From positions 865,840 through 929,839 of the forward strand of contig JAUIRK010001039.1 of the NCBI GenBank assembly GCA_030549495.1: a stretch of 64,000 nt of DNA, read 5' to 3'. The position numbers and the translations under genes were made by a program. Every line of letters begins with the position of its first letter. The stretch's first letter is position 1. Below, piece by piece: positions 48,379 to 60,640 of this stretch. This DNA is from Nectonema munidae (taxonomy: Eukaryota; Nematomorpha; Nectonematoida; Nectonematidae). The notes below the pieces were generated by a model. The model made no database searches. It saw nothing but the letters and a program-made list of their open reading frames with translations, and had not been told where the DNA came from.

Positions 48379-48562
48379 AACACCTCACTTGTACACGCTA
48401 CTCCATTTTGTGCTATAGGAGACATATACTTTAAACCGGGCAAACGGTGACTGCTATCAATTTATATATAGTAATATATAAATTTCATGTATTTTAAAAA
48501 AGTTTATTTTTAATTTTAAAAGAACTAAACAAGTTTATTTAAGATAAGTATATATAAACTGT

Positions 48563-50094
48563 GTGTTTTTTTACAAAATAAGCAAAATTCTTCTTTTACT
48601 TGAATACGGTGTTCTGGACAAATTGAAATTGCACAGCAAAAGCATATACTTCTGCAGTTCTTCTTACAATACTTACAAGGTCTTGAAAAACATGTTTTCT
48701 TTTTTTCCCATCGACCTGATCGGCTTTGAAGTACCCAACATTTAACGCAGCTTCTTTTATGGATACCGAGAGAGATTGATTGTTAATTCTCAAAGAAGAA
48801 AAAGGAAATGCTAAATTGAAAGAAAGGTTTCTCAAAAACTCTTTCCTAGTTTTTCTATAACCACTTTTTTCAATAAAATGTAAGAATTGCTCCATGAAAC
48901 ATCGATCATATTGTAGTTGATAAGCATGGCCCATCGGTTAGTTTTTCTTTGCGTGCTAAATTCCTCGATGATTGAGTCCATCAAATCAACTCCGCATTTG
49001 CCTTTATTATAATCCAAAATAACAAAGGGCTTTCTATCACTTCTAGACGATATATCAATGGTAAAATGCGAAGAAGTAAGCATTATGACATTTTTGTTTT
49101 TTTTCGGGATGTATTCGCATAAAGTTATCTTGTTGTCATTATCATATAAAGGAAAAGTGGAAAATACGGACTTTTTCTTTGCTGACTTCATGAGTAACGG
49201 CACTTCTTTTCTACATTTGTTGATGGTGCCTAACAAGGTAAGATCTTGTTTCAAAAGTTCTTTTGCAAGATTATGAGAGGTAAAATATCGATCAGTAACG
49301 ATATCTCTACCTGTATTCGAGAAAGGCTTGGTTAGCTCTAAAACAACTTCTTGGGAAAAATTTTTGTTCCTCAAGCCATTTTCATTTTTGCCACAATAAA
49401 TTTTGGATGTTAGAGCATAACCTGTTGTCGCTTCGCAGCATCAGAAAATTTTAATTCCATATTTCCTAGGCTTATTTGGAATGAAAGATCTTCCCGGAAT
49501 TTGACCTCTGTAGCCATAAAGCTGTTCGTCCACAGTAAGAGTACTTTCTGGTACCACACATCGCAATAAATTTCTTTCAAACATGCTCCAAATCTCTCTT
49601 ATTGCCGCTAATTTATCTATCTTTTTTCTTTCTTCTCGACTTCTATAATTATCAAATCTTAGACATCGGAGGAAAAATTTAAATCTTTGATAGCCGATGG
49701 TTGCTCTATAAAAAGGCTTACTATCATGAGGTGACCACAAATCTTGAAGCAAAGACATGTTGTCACGGTCCATACAACTTCTAATAAGTATAGCAGAACA
49801 TGCTTTCAATTCATCAATTGAAAATTGTTTCATGAATGTTGGGTATGATGCTTTAGACTTTTGATGAAGATAATCTTTCAAGGTGTCTTTTACTTTTCGA
49901 TTCGTAAATCTTTGAATCGTCAAAAACATGTCATCATTATAAAACAGTAAAAAAGCACTTAGTTCATCGTTCGGGGAAAAAATGGGTCGGGGTAATTCCT
50001 TCAAAATATTCCTCAAGAAAGATCTAACTACAGGTGGATCTTTAGAATAAACTATATCACCACAAAAGACATTATTGTCTTTTACAAAACCCAT
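48563..50094 (-). pseudogene. piggyBac fossil II, unit 2
   Basis: Same as unit 1, including the in-frame TGA (49441-49443). A private difference changes NRCPM to NRWAM near 48930. Confidence 0.85.
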
Positions 50095-50311
50095 ACCTTT
50101 TTTAGATCAATACACAACACCAAGAAAAAGTAAGAATTTTAAAAATGTTGGGGCAACGACAACACCCTAACCTACCATTACAACACCACGGCAGTTAGTG
50201 TTACTTTGATTTTGAAGTGGCAAATTTGCTTGATAATTGAAAAAGTTCTCACCGCTAATTGCAAAAGAGGAAGAGTCCAGAAATAAAATCAGCATTATCG
50301 ATTTAGTGGAA

Positions 50312-50664
50312 CTAGCCGGCCCCATGGTCGTTTCTCGCTTCACTCCAAACATAAGATCATTGGTAGAGTGTTTTTTTCGAGCGAAGCGATAATAAAAAGT
50401 TGTTAAAAATTTCATTGTAGAAAAATACACTGAAAAGATAGAAATATGCTAAAAATTAATAACTCATCATGACACCATTGTACATTAACATGAAATTAAC
50501 CAACCAGATGCGAGTTCGTCGTCATACAGCACAAAAATACACAGAAAACATAGAACTATGCTGCAACTCATCACACCATAGAAAAATAGACACAAAAGAT
50601 ATAAATAATTTCAACCAATCAGAATGCTTCAAGCGACACACACACTTGCGCATTATTATATAGA
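50312..50664 (-). mobile_element. Small Helitron-like element, unit 2
   Basis: Same position and sequence as 40579-40931, directly upstream of EB gene copy 2. Confidence 0.65.
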
Positions 50665-50860
50665 AGACTTAATTTCTTATGGTGTGATGAGTGTTATGCA
50701 GACAAAATATGCATGCAGACGTTATAACGTTCAACGCGGGTTTTGATTGGTTGTTAGCAAATAGTTTATTGAGAAACAACAAGCCAATCAAATTACAGAG
50801 AAAATATTATATTGCCAGGTATGCTATTTTTATTCATTTTTTTAAATTAAATCATAGAAA
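50665..50860 (+). promoter_or_regulatory. Probable promoter region of EB-module gene copy 2
   Basis: Same palindrome and opposed CCAAT boxes as at 40932-41127. Confidence 0.35.
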
Positions 50861-52465
50861 ATGTTTAGATATATCATCAGACTTATAATTTTATGCTTTG
50901 CAGTTTTTGCTCTTGCTAATACTGCAAGTGTCATCAATAATAAAAATAAAAAAGGTTTGGAGGAACAAAACACCGATTTAGTGGAACTTTGTGATGCGAT
51001 TGAAAGTATATTTATGTTTGCTAATAAAATAGAAAAGTATCATATTAATAGTTGTGATAATATTAAATGCGACCCCAAAATTTACTACAAAGAAGAATAT
51101 GAGCATCCTACTATAAAATCCATTGTACAAGATACAAAACAGGAGTTGGGAAAATTATACAAGTGTACATTAAGGAGCGGAAAAAAATGTAAAGAAAATG
51201 AGCAGTGCCATAGCAACCTCTGTAAAGGAAGATGTTTATGTGAAATCAGGGATGGAAGTGAGGAGGAATGCGCAAATTATGACAAAATGACGTGCACCGC
51301 CAACGAAGATTGTAAATACATGCTGGGTGGAGGCGTGTGCGTGGAAAAAAAATGTGAATGTCTGCCTTCAAGGTATTTCAAGAAAGGTGAGTGCAGAGAG
51401 AAAGTGAAGTTGGGTTCAAAATGTGGAGAGGATAAGGAATGCCACAGCAATAAATGCAGCAAAGGCAGATGTAGTTGTAAGAAACACGAGTATAAAGAAA
51501 GTGGCGTTTGTCTAGAATTAAAAAAGTACGCTACGTCGTGTGAGAAAAGTAGAGAATGTGAGTCCAAAAAGTGCGGAGGGGGAATGTGTAGGTGTCAAAA
51601 AGACGAGTATAATAATAGAAATAATAAATGTTTGAAAAAGAAAAAATTAAATGAAAGTTGCATCAACAACAAAGAATGTTTGTATAACTACTGTTATAAA
51701 AATCAATGCTTGTGCAATAAGAAAAAATTCTACCAGAGCACAGATGTGTGCTTATACAAGAGAAAACTGAGAGAAATTTGCAGCGTAAATGATATGTGCT
51801 TTTCGGGGTATTGTGAAAGTGGTTTGTGCGAGTGTAAAGAAGGAGAATGGGAGAGTCAAGAAGATAAGTATAAATACCGCGATAATAAATGTTTGGAAAA
51901 GAAAAAAATAGATGAGAGTTGCACCAATAACAAAGAATGTTCATCTAACTTCTGTTATAACGAGAAATGTTTGTGTAATAATGAAACGTACTATCAGAGA
52001 GGTGGTTCGTGTTACGTGAAGCAAAAACTAAAAGAAATTTGCAGTGTAAATGATATGTGCTTTTCTGGCCAGTGCCGTAGTGGTTTGTGCAAGTGCGGCG
52101 AAGGAGAATACAATGAGAAGAGCGAAAGTAAGAACCCTTGCCGAAGAAAGAAGAAGATCAAGGAACCGTGTTCGCAAAATAAGGAATGTGAGAGTGGGTA
52201 TTGCAGGCAAGAGTACCTGAATGAGAAGAGACAAGCTTCTGTTTGTGCGTGTCTAGGGGGTTTCTACAATGGCAAAAAGTGCCAGAGATTTGTGCCGTTC
52301 AATGGGTTGTGTAAGAAAAATATGAAATGTGGTAAGAAACTCGTGTGTAAGAATAGGAAGTGTGTGTGCAAATCAGATTACCAGTTCAAAGATAAAGAGT
52401 GTCAGCCGATTAAAAAATGGGCAGGCTACTCTGTTTTATTCACGCTGACCCGATGGAGAAAGTAA
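50861..52465 (+). CDS. EB-module cysteine-rich protein, copy 2 (534 aa, helix lost)
   Basis: Almost identical to copy 1 over signal peptide and ten modules (one residue differs, Leu/Ile at 88). At the old deletion site before the membrane helix it has five more bases than copy 1, which shifts the frame and ends the protein at SVLFTLTRWRK. The sequence for the helix still follows in another frame (52466-52610) with one further inserted base. The product would therefore be secreted and soluble. It may be a broken copy or a functional soluble form; the intact modules favour recent change. The AATAAA seen after copy 1 is lost here. Confidence 0.75.
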   Translation: MFRYIIRLIILCFAVFALANTASVINNKNKKGLEEQNTDLVELCDAIESIFMFANKIEKYHINSCDNIKCDPKIYYKEEYEHPTIKSIVQDTKQELGKLYKCTLRSGKKCKENEQCHSNLCKGRCLCEIRDGSEEECANYDKMTCTANEDCKYMLGGGVCVEKKCECLPSRYFKKGECREKVKLGSKCGEDKECHSNKCSKGRCSCKKHEYKESGVCLELKKYATSCEKSRECESKKCGGGMCRCQKDEYNNRNNKCLKKKKLNESCINNKECLYNYCYKNQCLCNKKKFYQSTDVCLYKRKLREICSVNDMCFSGYCESGLCECKEGEWESQEDKYKYRDNKCLEKKKIDESCTNNKECSSNFCYNEKCLCNNETYYQRGGSCYVKQKLKEICSVNDMCFSGQCRSGLCKCGEGEYNEKSESKNPCRRKKKIKEPCSQNKECESGYCRQEYLNEKRQASVCACLGGFYNGKKCQRFVPFNGLCKKNMKCGKKLVCKNRKCVCKSDYQFKDKECQPIKKWAGYSVLFTLTRWRK

Positions 52466-54174
52466 ACGAATTGTATGGAAACGTTGACCTAGATCTTCAT
52501 TCTCATAGTTACGTTGCTATTGATAAGATTTATATTTATGATATTTAAGTGGTATAATAATTTTAATAAAGACACACCGCTCCTTAGTGTAAACTTCGAA
52601 CTGAAATTTTGTTAAACAGTGCAAAATTCGAACTGAATTTTTGTAAAAAAAGTTTTAGCTAGTTTTAGCTAGTTAAATAAGAATATATACATTTTAGCTA
52701 GTTTAATAATAATACACTTATAAATTACATATATTTGAAAATAGAATTAGGATTGTTCATTTGTATAATTTATAAAATAGAGAAATTTAAATAAAACGAT
52801 TTTTTTAACAAAGTAAACTTTATTAAGGCAAATATTTTCGGTTCAATCACGAAGTGAGAAAATGAGAACATGAGGAGTAAAAATCGGAAGCCAAAAAAGA
52901 AAGTAAGTAAGGAGATTTTCAACTGTGATAGAGGATGGTAGCGAAGATATAGGAATAAAGAAAGAATTCAAACAGAATGTAAAAAGTTGTGCGATGCAAG
53001 GGAGTCCTCTGAGAGAGAATGTCTATGAAACTAATAAGAAAAGTATGAAAATGTTAAGGCAGATGAGCGGAGTAAGGAGAAAAGGCAGAATAAAGAACGA
53101 GGTTACAAGAGGAACGGCAAAAGTGGTTATTCTGTAGTCTCGGAACAGAATAAGGCTATTGCAAGACTAAGTGCATGTCGTAAGAGGCGACTAAAATCAC
53201 TGTTTGTTTATTTAAAACAGGCAACAAAGAGTGTGAGTTTCTGGCTCACATGAAACCCCCGTCTTAGAACGGCTAATACTTGGAATATTTTTATATTTTG
53301 GGGGGGACCTGTATTCCAGATAATAACAAAGATGCTTCGCTTGAAACATAGGATAATTGATAACGATACATTCTTTATGGAAGAGAAACAATGAAAATTA
53401 AAATGTACTAACTCAAAATAGAAATCATTACGAGACGGGGTAGTATACAAGATGTGTTTTAAGGATTATGGTTGTGTAGACACAAAAACTAAATATAAAA
53501 TTTGAGTGTTAAATGATACATGAGAATCAATTCAACATATAGCTTTTTGAAACAAAATTAACATCACTGTTGAATTCAGCATGATATGTATGTATATTAT
53601 ATATGTGTAAAATTTATAGTTATCAAAAATGGCACAGATGCCAATATGTGATAATTTAGGCACTATTGGTCGTGTAGCGAATATTTGGTAACTATTCGGC
53701 CTATTCCGTCATTTTTCTCACTATTCGGTATCCGGCATTTTTGGCACTATTCCTTACCCAATAATTTTATATTATAAGGGCATTATATCAACACCACGTG
53801 ACTCATCAGGCCACTTCAATGGCTATAGCTATGCCTTTATGGCTTTTTGAACAACTTTATTAATTAGATGCAAGCAAGAATATGAACACAAATAGAACAT
53901 AAGGATATGGAGCGAAAAAATGAAAAAGAAAATCGCTAATGCAAACATGAATATGAACAACACACATAAGTAAATACGATGCTTACTATGCTATTGCTTA
54001 ATACCTCTAGTCAGAAGACTCATTAGTCAGTACTGCATTTTGATTGAAAGAAAGTAGGGTTATAGTGCAGAAACATAATCTTTTCTCCATTTTCCGGGGT
54101 CAGTCTGTATCGCTTAGCTTCATATATGTTTCCTCTAGTACTAAAATAATAAAAAAAATAACTCTATAGTACGT

Positions 54175-54405
54175 AGGGTGTTTCTCTTGTTCTATTCGCT
54201 GTATCCATACTTTCGAATCCGACGCCTCAGTGAAAGCACGGTGTTCTTAATTGACTTTAAATTATCCACCAATATTACATTTGAAGTGTACCTATCTCTA
54301 TCTCTTCACAAAATTAATGGAAATGAGCAGTAACAATAATAATAACTACCACTTCGTATTTTCAAAAAAGTGTTACGCGAGAATGAAGCACTCAAAAGTA
54401 TGAAG
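54175..54405 (+). repeat. Direct repeat a, unit 3
   Basis: Counterpart of 34636-34866. Confidence 0.7.
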
Positions 54406-55379
54406 AAGAGAATCAAAATGAAAGTATTTTATTTTCAGCTCTAAATTTACCTTAAAGATATTATTAATTTACTTTGTCAACTTTCGATTTTAGCACAGGT
54501 CCCCTTATATGGGTCTATTCTTCCAATAGAGATTTTAACCGTTCGTCTACGGGGTATCATGCGAGACAGAATACTCGCACTCATTGTTGCCTGTTTTGAT
54601 TCATTTTACAGGTCTTCTTTATTTCAGGCATAATTTCCCACATTTTTTTGCTTAATTTTACTCATTGTCAACTATTTAATTTTTTTACAAATTCTCTCTT
54701 CCCATGTTATGGTCATCTTCTGACTGGCTATTGTTGTGCAGTTTTTCCTGGTAATTCTCATTATGTTTTTATATACGTATGCCTATACATACAGTTATAG
54801 AAGTAGGAGAAAATGTAGTAGAGGTAGTGATTTTTGCTTAAAATATAGAATTTTAATAATTTATTTAATTTTATTGATCAAAAAATTTTTGATTACGTCA
54901 AAAATACTTTTTTACATCTTTTCTTTATCTCAACTTTTATTGTGGTGCGATAAATTTTCGTCCTCATTTTCCCATCACATTTAAACTTTTGCGGTTTTTA
55001 GCAGCGTGCTCATATCTTTTTGATTTTTACTTTCCTACCCCTCAAAATAAACTGTTAATTTACAGTGGTTTTTCTCCGTCATAAATAATAATTTGATCAC
55101 GATGTTCTTTAGTGAAACAAAATACACCCTGGTCTGTACATAGCCATCGTGATATCTTTAAAATTCACTCTTCAATATATTCTCCAATCTAAACTTCACT
55201 TTACATTGTTTCAAACATGATTCTTTCTTCGTGACGGCCAGTTTTACGTTGTAGGTGTGACAAGTAACTTTTGACCCCCCACCCCCCTCAACTACTTTTT
55301 CCTTACGAAAATATAACGATAGATGAATAACTTGCATCTTTTCGTGGGCGGTGTTCAATAAAACAATATATTCCTTCTA

Positions 55380-56168
55380 AGCCAGCAAAAGATGGCATTA
55401 AAGTTTGGATTTTATGTGATAGCAAAACTAAGTACGCATGGAATTTCCAAGTTTATACAGGAAAGTTACTTGATCAGGCTCCCGAAAAACCAAGACAAAG
55501 ATTTGTTTTAGATTTAGTTTAAAACCCCAAAGGAAGGAATCTTGTTCGCGATAACTTTTTTACTTCTTACAACCTTGCAACCCAATTGATGAAAAAAGAG
55601 TTGAGAATTGTTGGAACGGTACGCTCAAATGTTATTTTAGTGAAAATATGCTACACTGGTGCAATATGTTCCTAAAAATACAAAAGAGTGCATGTCTTGT
55701 GCACCCTTCATCGTGACAAAAGTGTGTCTTTAGATAACAAAAATCTTGAAGAAATTATAGACTTATATAATAAACAAAAAGGGAGAGTGGACACATTGTA
55801 TCATACACACTAAAAAGAAAAAGTAATAGATGGCCTTTTGCTTTATGTCTGCAACCTATAATTCATATTCCATGTGAAAATAAATTTTGTTTTGTAGGTA
55901 CAAATCAACCCTAGACGAAATAAGCGAAAACTATAAAAGACGCCTTTTGGAAAAAAGTTCGTGCAAAATGAAATAATAAAAAGGCCGCGTCTCCCAAGAG
56001 GAAGTTCTTGCCACTCTGTTGTAGCAAATATTAGAGAGACACAATAATCTTCTGCATCGTCAGGAGAAATTAAAAGAAAACTGCCTCAAGAGCTCGTCGT
56101 TCTTTGTGTGTAGGAGAAAACTCTGAATGTTCAAAATGTAAAAATGTTTATGCGGAGAGCATAAAAAT
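55380..56168 (+). pseudogene. piggyBac fossil I, unit 3
   Basis: Same decayed piggyBac as in units 1 and 2. Just upstream (55274-55302) lies a C-rich stretch private to this unit. Confidence 0.75.
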
Positions 56169-57553
56169 GCTTTTTTTTTGAAATAAATCTTTCTAATTAA
56201 TATTATGGTTTCAATTATTGTGTTTCAATAAATATATTTTTTTGCGCATTTTGAAACTTTAAAATTTTTCCTATAAAGCTATTTTTCCTATATATGTGTT
56301 GTTAAAAGAGGAGAGAGTATGAGGATAAAATCCTATTTTTGCATGCTTTTTTCAGAAAAAATAAGTTTTTTTATTTTGCATATGTGTTTGTAATCAGTGG
56401 AGGGCCTGATTTGGCATATTTATAAAAAGTGTAGCAATGTTTCACTCTACTTATTTCACAATTGGGTCCAGGATAAATCTATCAGAAGTGACAACACTTT
56501 TTACGCGGTATCTGAAACAACAAATTTATAATGTGTTTTCAATAATTCATTTTTTTTAATTAAAAGTAAGGTATAGAATTATACAACACATTTGGGTATT
56601 CCAATACTCGTATGGCAAAGTATACAAAATAATTACGATAAAGAGCATTTTCTTTTTAAAATTTTAAAAACGCTGAGTATACGAGTATTGATTAGTGTAT
56701 ACGGGATTTTGATACCCTAATAAATTATAAAATTTACCAAGTTAGATTATATTAAAAGTAAAACAGTTCTTTCTATCTAATTTGTATGCAAATTTCTTAT
56801 GAAAAAGAGATGAATTATTTCTGTAAAATCTTTTGAAAGCCAAAAACACATTAACGATGGAAAAGAGGGGGGGGGGGGTATAATTGGTGAGATTAAAAAT
56901 CAAAACAAGCGACTGACGGTAAACATAGATACCAAAAGACGGAGAGAGGAAAGATATTAAAAAATAAAAACCGGTTTAAAAAAGTCCCATCTATCTTATT
57001 GAGGATACTGTTTTATCTCAAAAAATTAAATGGATTCTTTTTGCTTTTTTATTTATTAAGACTTCTTTATTAATCTCGTGATAATTTTAACTAATTTCGA
57101 AAAAGACTAAATTTATTAGGCAATACCTTTTTGCGTTTTTGAATTTTTTAGATCGTTTCTTTGATTAAAAGTTTGCAGTTAAAAATAAGAAGAAAAAATG
57201 ATTGAGATAGCATAGAAGCTTGATCACTAACTCAAACTATACTACTTTTAATAATAATAATAATAATAATAATTTATCATGATTACTATGTACTAAATAA
57301 GACTCCAAGTAGTAATCGATTTCTTAATCGTTTGACAAGCCAAAGCGAACCATTCTCCGCAATATTAAATTATATATAAAAATGCATTGAAAAAGAAGGC
57401 GTGCCAATCTTCAAATTTTACATCCCCGAAGCACTATGGGTTTGATCCCTGGTTTATCATCGTAGTTGTTTCATAGCTAATTTATCGCCTGCATTTTCTA
57501 TCTAATAAATCTGAAAAATGAAAAAACTTATTTATAGCATCTAAAATGCAAGT

Positions 57554-57794
57554 AGGGTGTTTGTCTTGGTCCATTCGCTGTATCCATGCTTTCGAATCCG
57601 ACGCTTCGATGAAAGCACGGTGTTCTTAATTGACTTTAAATTATCCACCAATATCACATCTGAAGTGTACCTATTTCTATGTCTTCACAAAATTAATGGA
57701 AATGAGCAATAACAATAATAATAACTACCACTTCGTATTTTCAAAAAAGTGTTACGCGAGAATGAAGAACTCAAAAAGTATGAAGAAGAGATTC
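57554..57794 (+). repeat. Direct repeat b, unit 3
   Basis: Counterpart of 38044-38284. Confidence 0.7.
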
Positions 57795-58155
57795 TTAAAA
57801 GAACAGCTTTAAGAAGAACAGTTTCTTGACCTGGTGCATGATTCCGCAGCAAAGGCTATATTTGCAAAAAAAAGCCTGAACGCATATTGAGCTACTGTGT
57901 ATGGTTCGTATCCTCGCGTTGCTGTTTCCGCTCTCCCACTACTGGTTGCATTTCCCTCCACGTACCGGTGCGAGTTGATGATTTCGAGCATGGTTGAGAT
58001 CAAAATGAAATCGCGAAACCGCCTGATTGACCTTTTTTTGACCTTGAATCTGATTTGCGCTGCTCCATTTCAAAAGTGGAACCGAACATTAAGGCACTTG
58101 TCAAGGCAAAATAAATGCAGAAATCTCATTAACCCTCAACCGTACAGCAAAATAA
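57780..58155 (+). pseudogene. hAT C-terminal fossil, unit 3
   Basis: Same segment as units 1 and 2 with a few substitutions. Confidence 0.7.
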
Positions 58156-58339
58156 AACACCTCACTTGTACACGCTACTCCATTTTGTGGTATAGGAGAC
58201 ATATACTTTAAACCGGGCAAACGGTGACTGCTATCAATTTATATATAGTAATATATAAATTTCATGTATTTTAAAAAAGTTTATTTTTAATTTTAAAAGA
58301 ACTAAACAAGTTTATTTAAGATAAGTATATATAAACTGT

Positions 58340-59874
58340 GTGTTTTTTTACAAAATAAGCAAAATTCTTCTTTTACTTGAATACGGTGTTCTGGACAAAT
58401 TGAAATTGCACAGCAAAAGCAACTACTTCTGCAGTTCTTCTTACAATACTTACAAGGTCTTGAAAAACATGTTTTCTTTTTTTTCCCATCGACCTGATCG
58501 GCTTTGAAGTACCCAACATTTAACGCAGCTTCTTTTATGGATACCGAGAGAGATTGATTGTTAATTCTCAAAGAAGAAAAAGGAAATGCTAAATTGAAAG
58601 AAAGGGTTTCTCAAAAACTCTTTCCTAGTTTTTCTATAACCACTTTTTTCAATAAAATGTAAGAATTGCTCCATGAAACATCGATCATATTGTAGTTGAT
58701 AAGCATGGGACATCGGTTTGTTTTTCTTTGCGTGCTAAATTCCTCGATGATTGAGTCCATCAAATCAACTCCGCATTTGCCTTTATTATAATCCAAAATA
58801 ACAAAGGGCTTTCTATCACTTCTAGACGATATATCAATGGTAAAATGCGAAGAAGTAAGCATTATGACATTTTTGTTTTTTTTCGGGATGTATTCGCATA
58901 AAGTTATCTTGTTGTCATTATCATATAAAGGAAAAGTGGAAAATACGGACTTTTTCTTTGCTGACTTCATGAGTAACGGCACTTCTTTTCTACATTTGTT
59001 GATGGTGCCTAACAAGGTAAGATCTTGTTTCAAAAGTTCTTTTGCAAGATTATGAGAGGTAAAATATCGATCAGTAACGATATCTCTACCTGTATTCGAG
59101 AAAGGCTTGGTTAGCTCTAAAACAACTTCTTGGGAAAAATTTTTGTTCCTCAAGCCATTTTCATTTTTGCCACAATAAATTTTGGATGTTAGAGCATAAC
59201 CTGTTGTCGCTTCGCAGCATCAGAAAATTTTAATTCCATATTTCCTAGGCTTATTTGGAATGAAAGATCTTCCCGGAATTTGACCTCTGTAGCCATAAAG
59301 CTGTTCGTCCACAGTAAGAGTACTTTCTGGTACCACACATCGCAATAAATTTCTTTCAAACATGCTCCAAATCTCTCTTATTGCCGCTAATTTATCTATC
59401 TTTTTTTTTTCTTCTCGACTTCTATAATTATCAAATCTTAGACATCGGAGGAAAAATTTAAATCTTTGATAGCCGATGGTTGCTCTATAAAAAGGCTTAC
59501 TATCATGAGGTGACCACAAATCTTGAAGCAAAGACATGTTGTCACGGTCCATACCACTTCTAATAAGTATAGCATAACATGCTTTCAATTCATCAATTGA
59601 AAATTGTTTCATGAATGTTGGGTATGATGCTTTAGACTTTTGATGAAGATAATCTTTCAAGGTGTCTTTTACTTTTCGATTCGTAAATCTTTGAATCTTC
59701 AAAAACATGTCATCATTATAAAACAGTAAAAAAAGCACTTAGTTCATCGTTCGGGGAAAAAATGGGTCGGGGTAATTCCTTCAAAATATTCCTCAAGAAA
59801 GATCTAACTACAGGTGGATCTTTAGAATAAACTATATCACCACAAAAGACATTATTGTCTTTTACAAAACCCAT
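58340..59874 (-). pseudogene. piggyBac fossil II, unit 3
   Basis: Same transposase with the shared in-frame TGA (59220-59222). One extra A in the N-terminal part near 59730 breaks that frame. One extra T near 58480 keeps the C-terminal cysteine domain readable here (CKYCKKNCRSSCFCC...CPEH), a piggyBac-type cross-brace finger that is out of frame in units 1 and 2. Confidence 0.85.
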
Positions 59875-60091
59875 ACCTTTTTTAGATCAATACACAACAC
59901 CAAGAAAAAGTAAGAATTTTAAAAATGTTGGGGCAACGACAACACCCTAACCTACCATTACAACACCACGGCAGTTAGTGTTACTTTGATTTTGAAGTGG
60001 CAAATTTGCTTGATAATTGAAAAAGTTCTCACCGCTAATTGCAAAAGAGGAAGAGTCCAGAAATAAAATCAGCATTATCGATTTAGTGGAA

Positions 60092-60444
60092 CTAGCCGGC
60101 CCCATGGTCGTTTCTCGCTTCACTCCAAACATAAGATCATTGGTAGAGTGTTTTTTTCGAGCGAAGCGATAATAAAAAGTTGTTAAAAATTTCATTGTAG
60201 AAAAATACACTGAAAAGATAGAAATATGCTAAAAATTAATAACTCATCATGACACCATTGTACATTAACATGAAATTAACCAACCAGATGCGAGTTCGTC
60301 GTCATACAGCACAAAAATACACAGAAAACATAGAACTATGCTGCAACTCATCACACCATAGAAAAATAGACACAAAAGATATAAATAATTTCAACCAATC
60401 AGAATGCTTCAAGCGACACACACACTTGCGCATTATTATATAGA
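60092..60444 (-). mobile_element. Small Helitron-like element, unit 3
   Basis: Same position and sequence as 40579-40931, directly upstream of EB gene copy 3. Confidence 0.65.
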
Positions 60445-60640
60445 AGACTTAATTTCTTATGGTGTGATGAGTGTTATGCAGACAAAATATGCATGCAGAC
60501 GTTATAACGTTCAACGCGGGTTTTGATTGGTTGTTAGCAAATAGTTTATTGAGAAACAACAAGCCAATCAAATTACAGAGAAAATATTATATTGCCAGGT
60601 ATGCTATTTTTATTCATTTTTTTAAATTAAATCATAGAAA
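60445..60640 (+). promoter_or_regulatory. Probable promoter region of EB-module gene copy 3
   Basis: Same palindrome and opposed CCAAT boxes as at 40932-41127, although the gene behind it has diverged. Confidence 0.35.
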
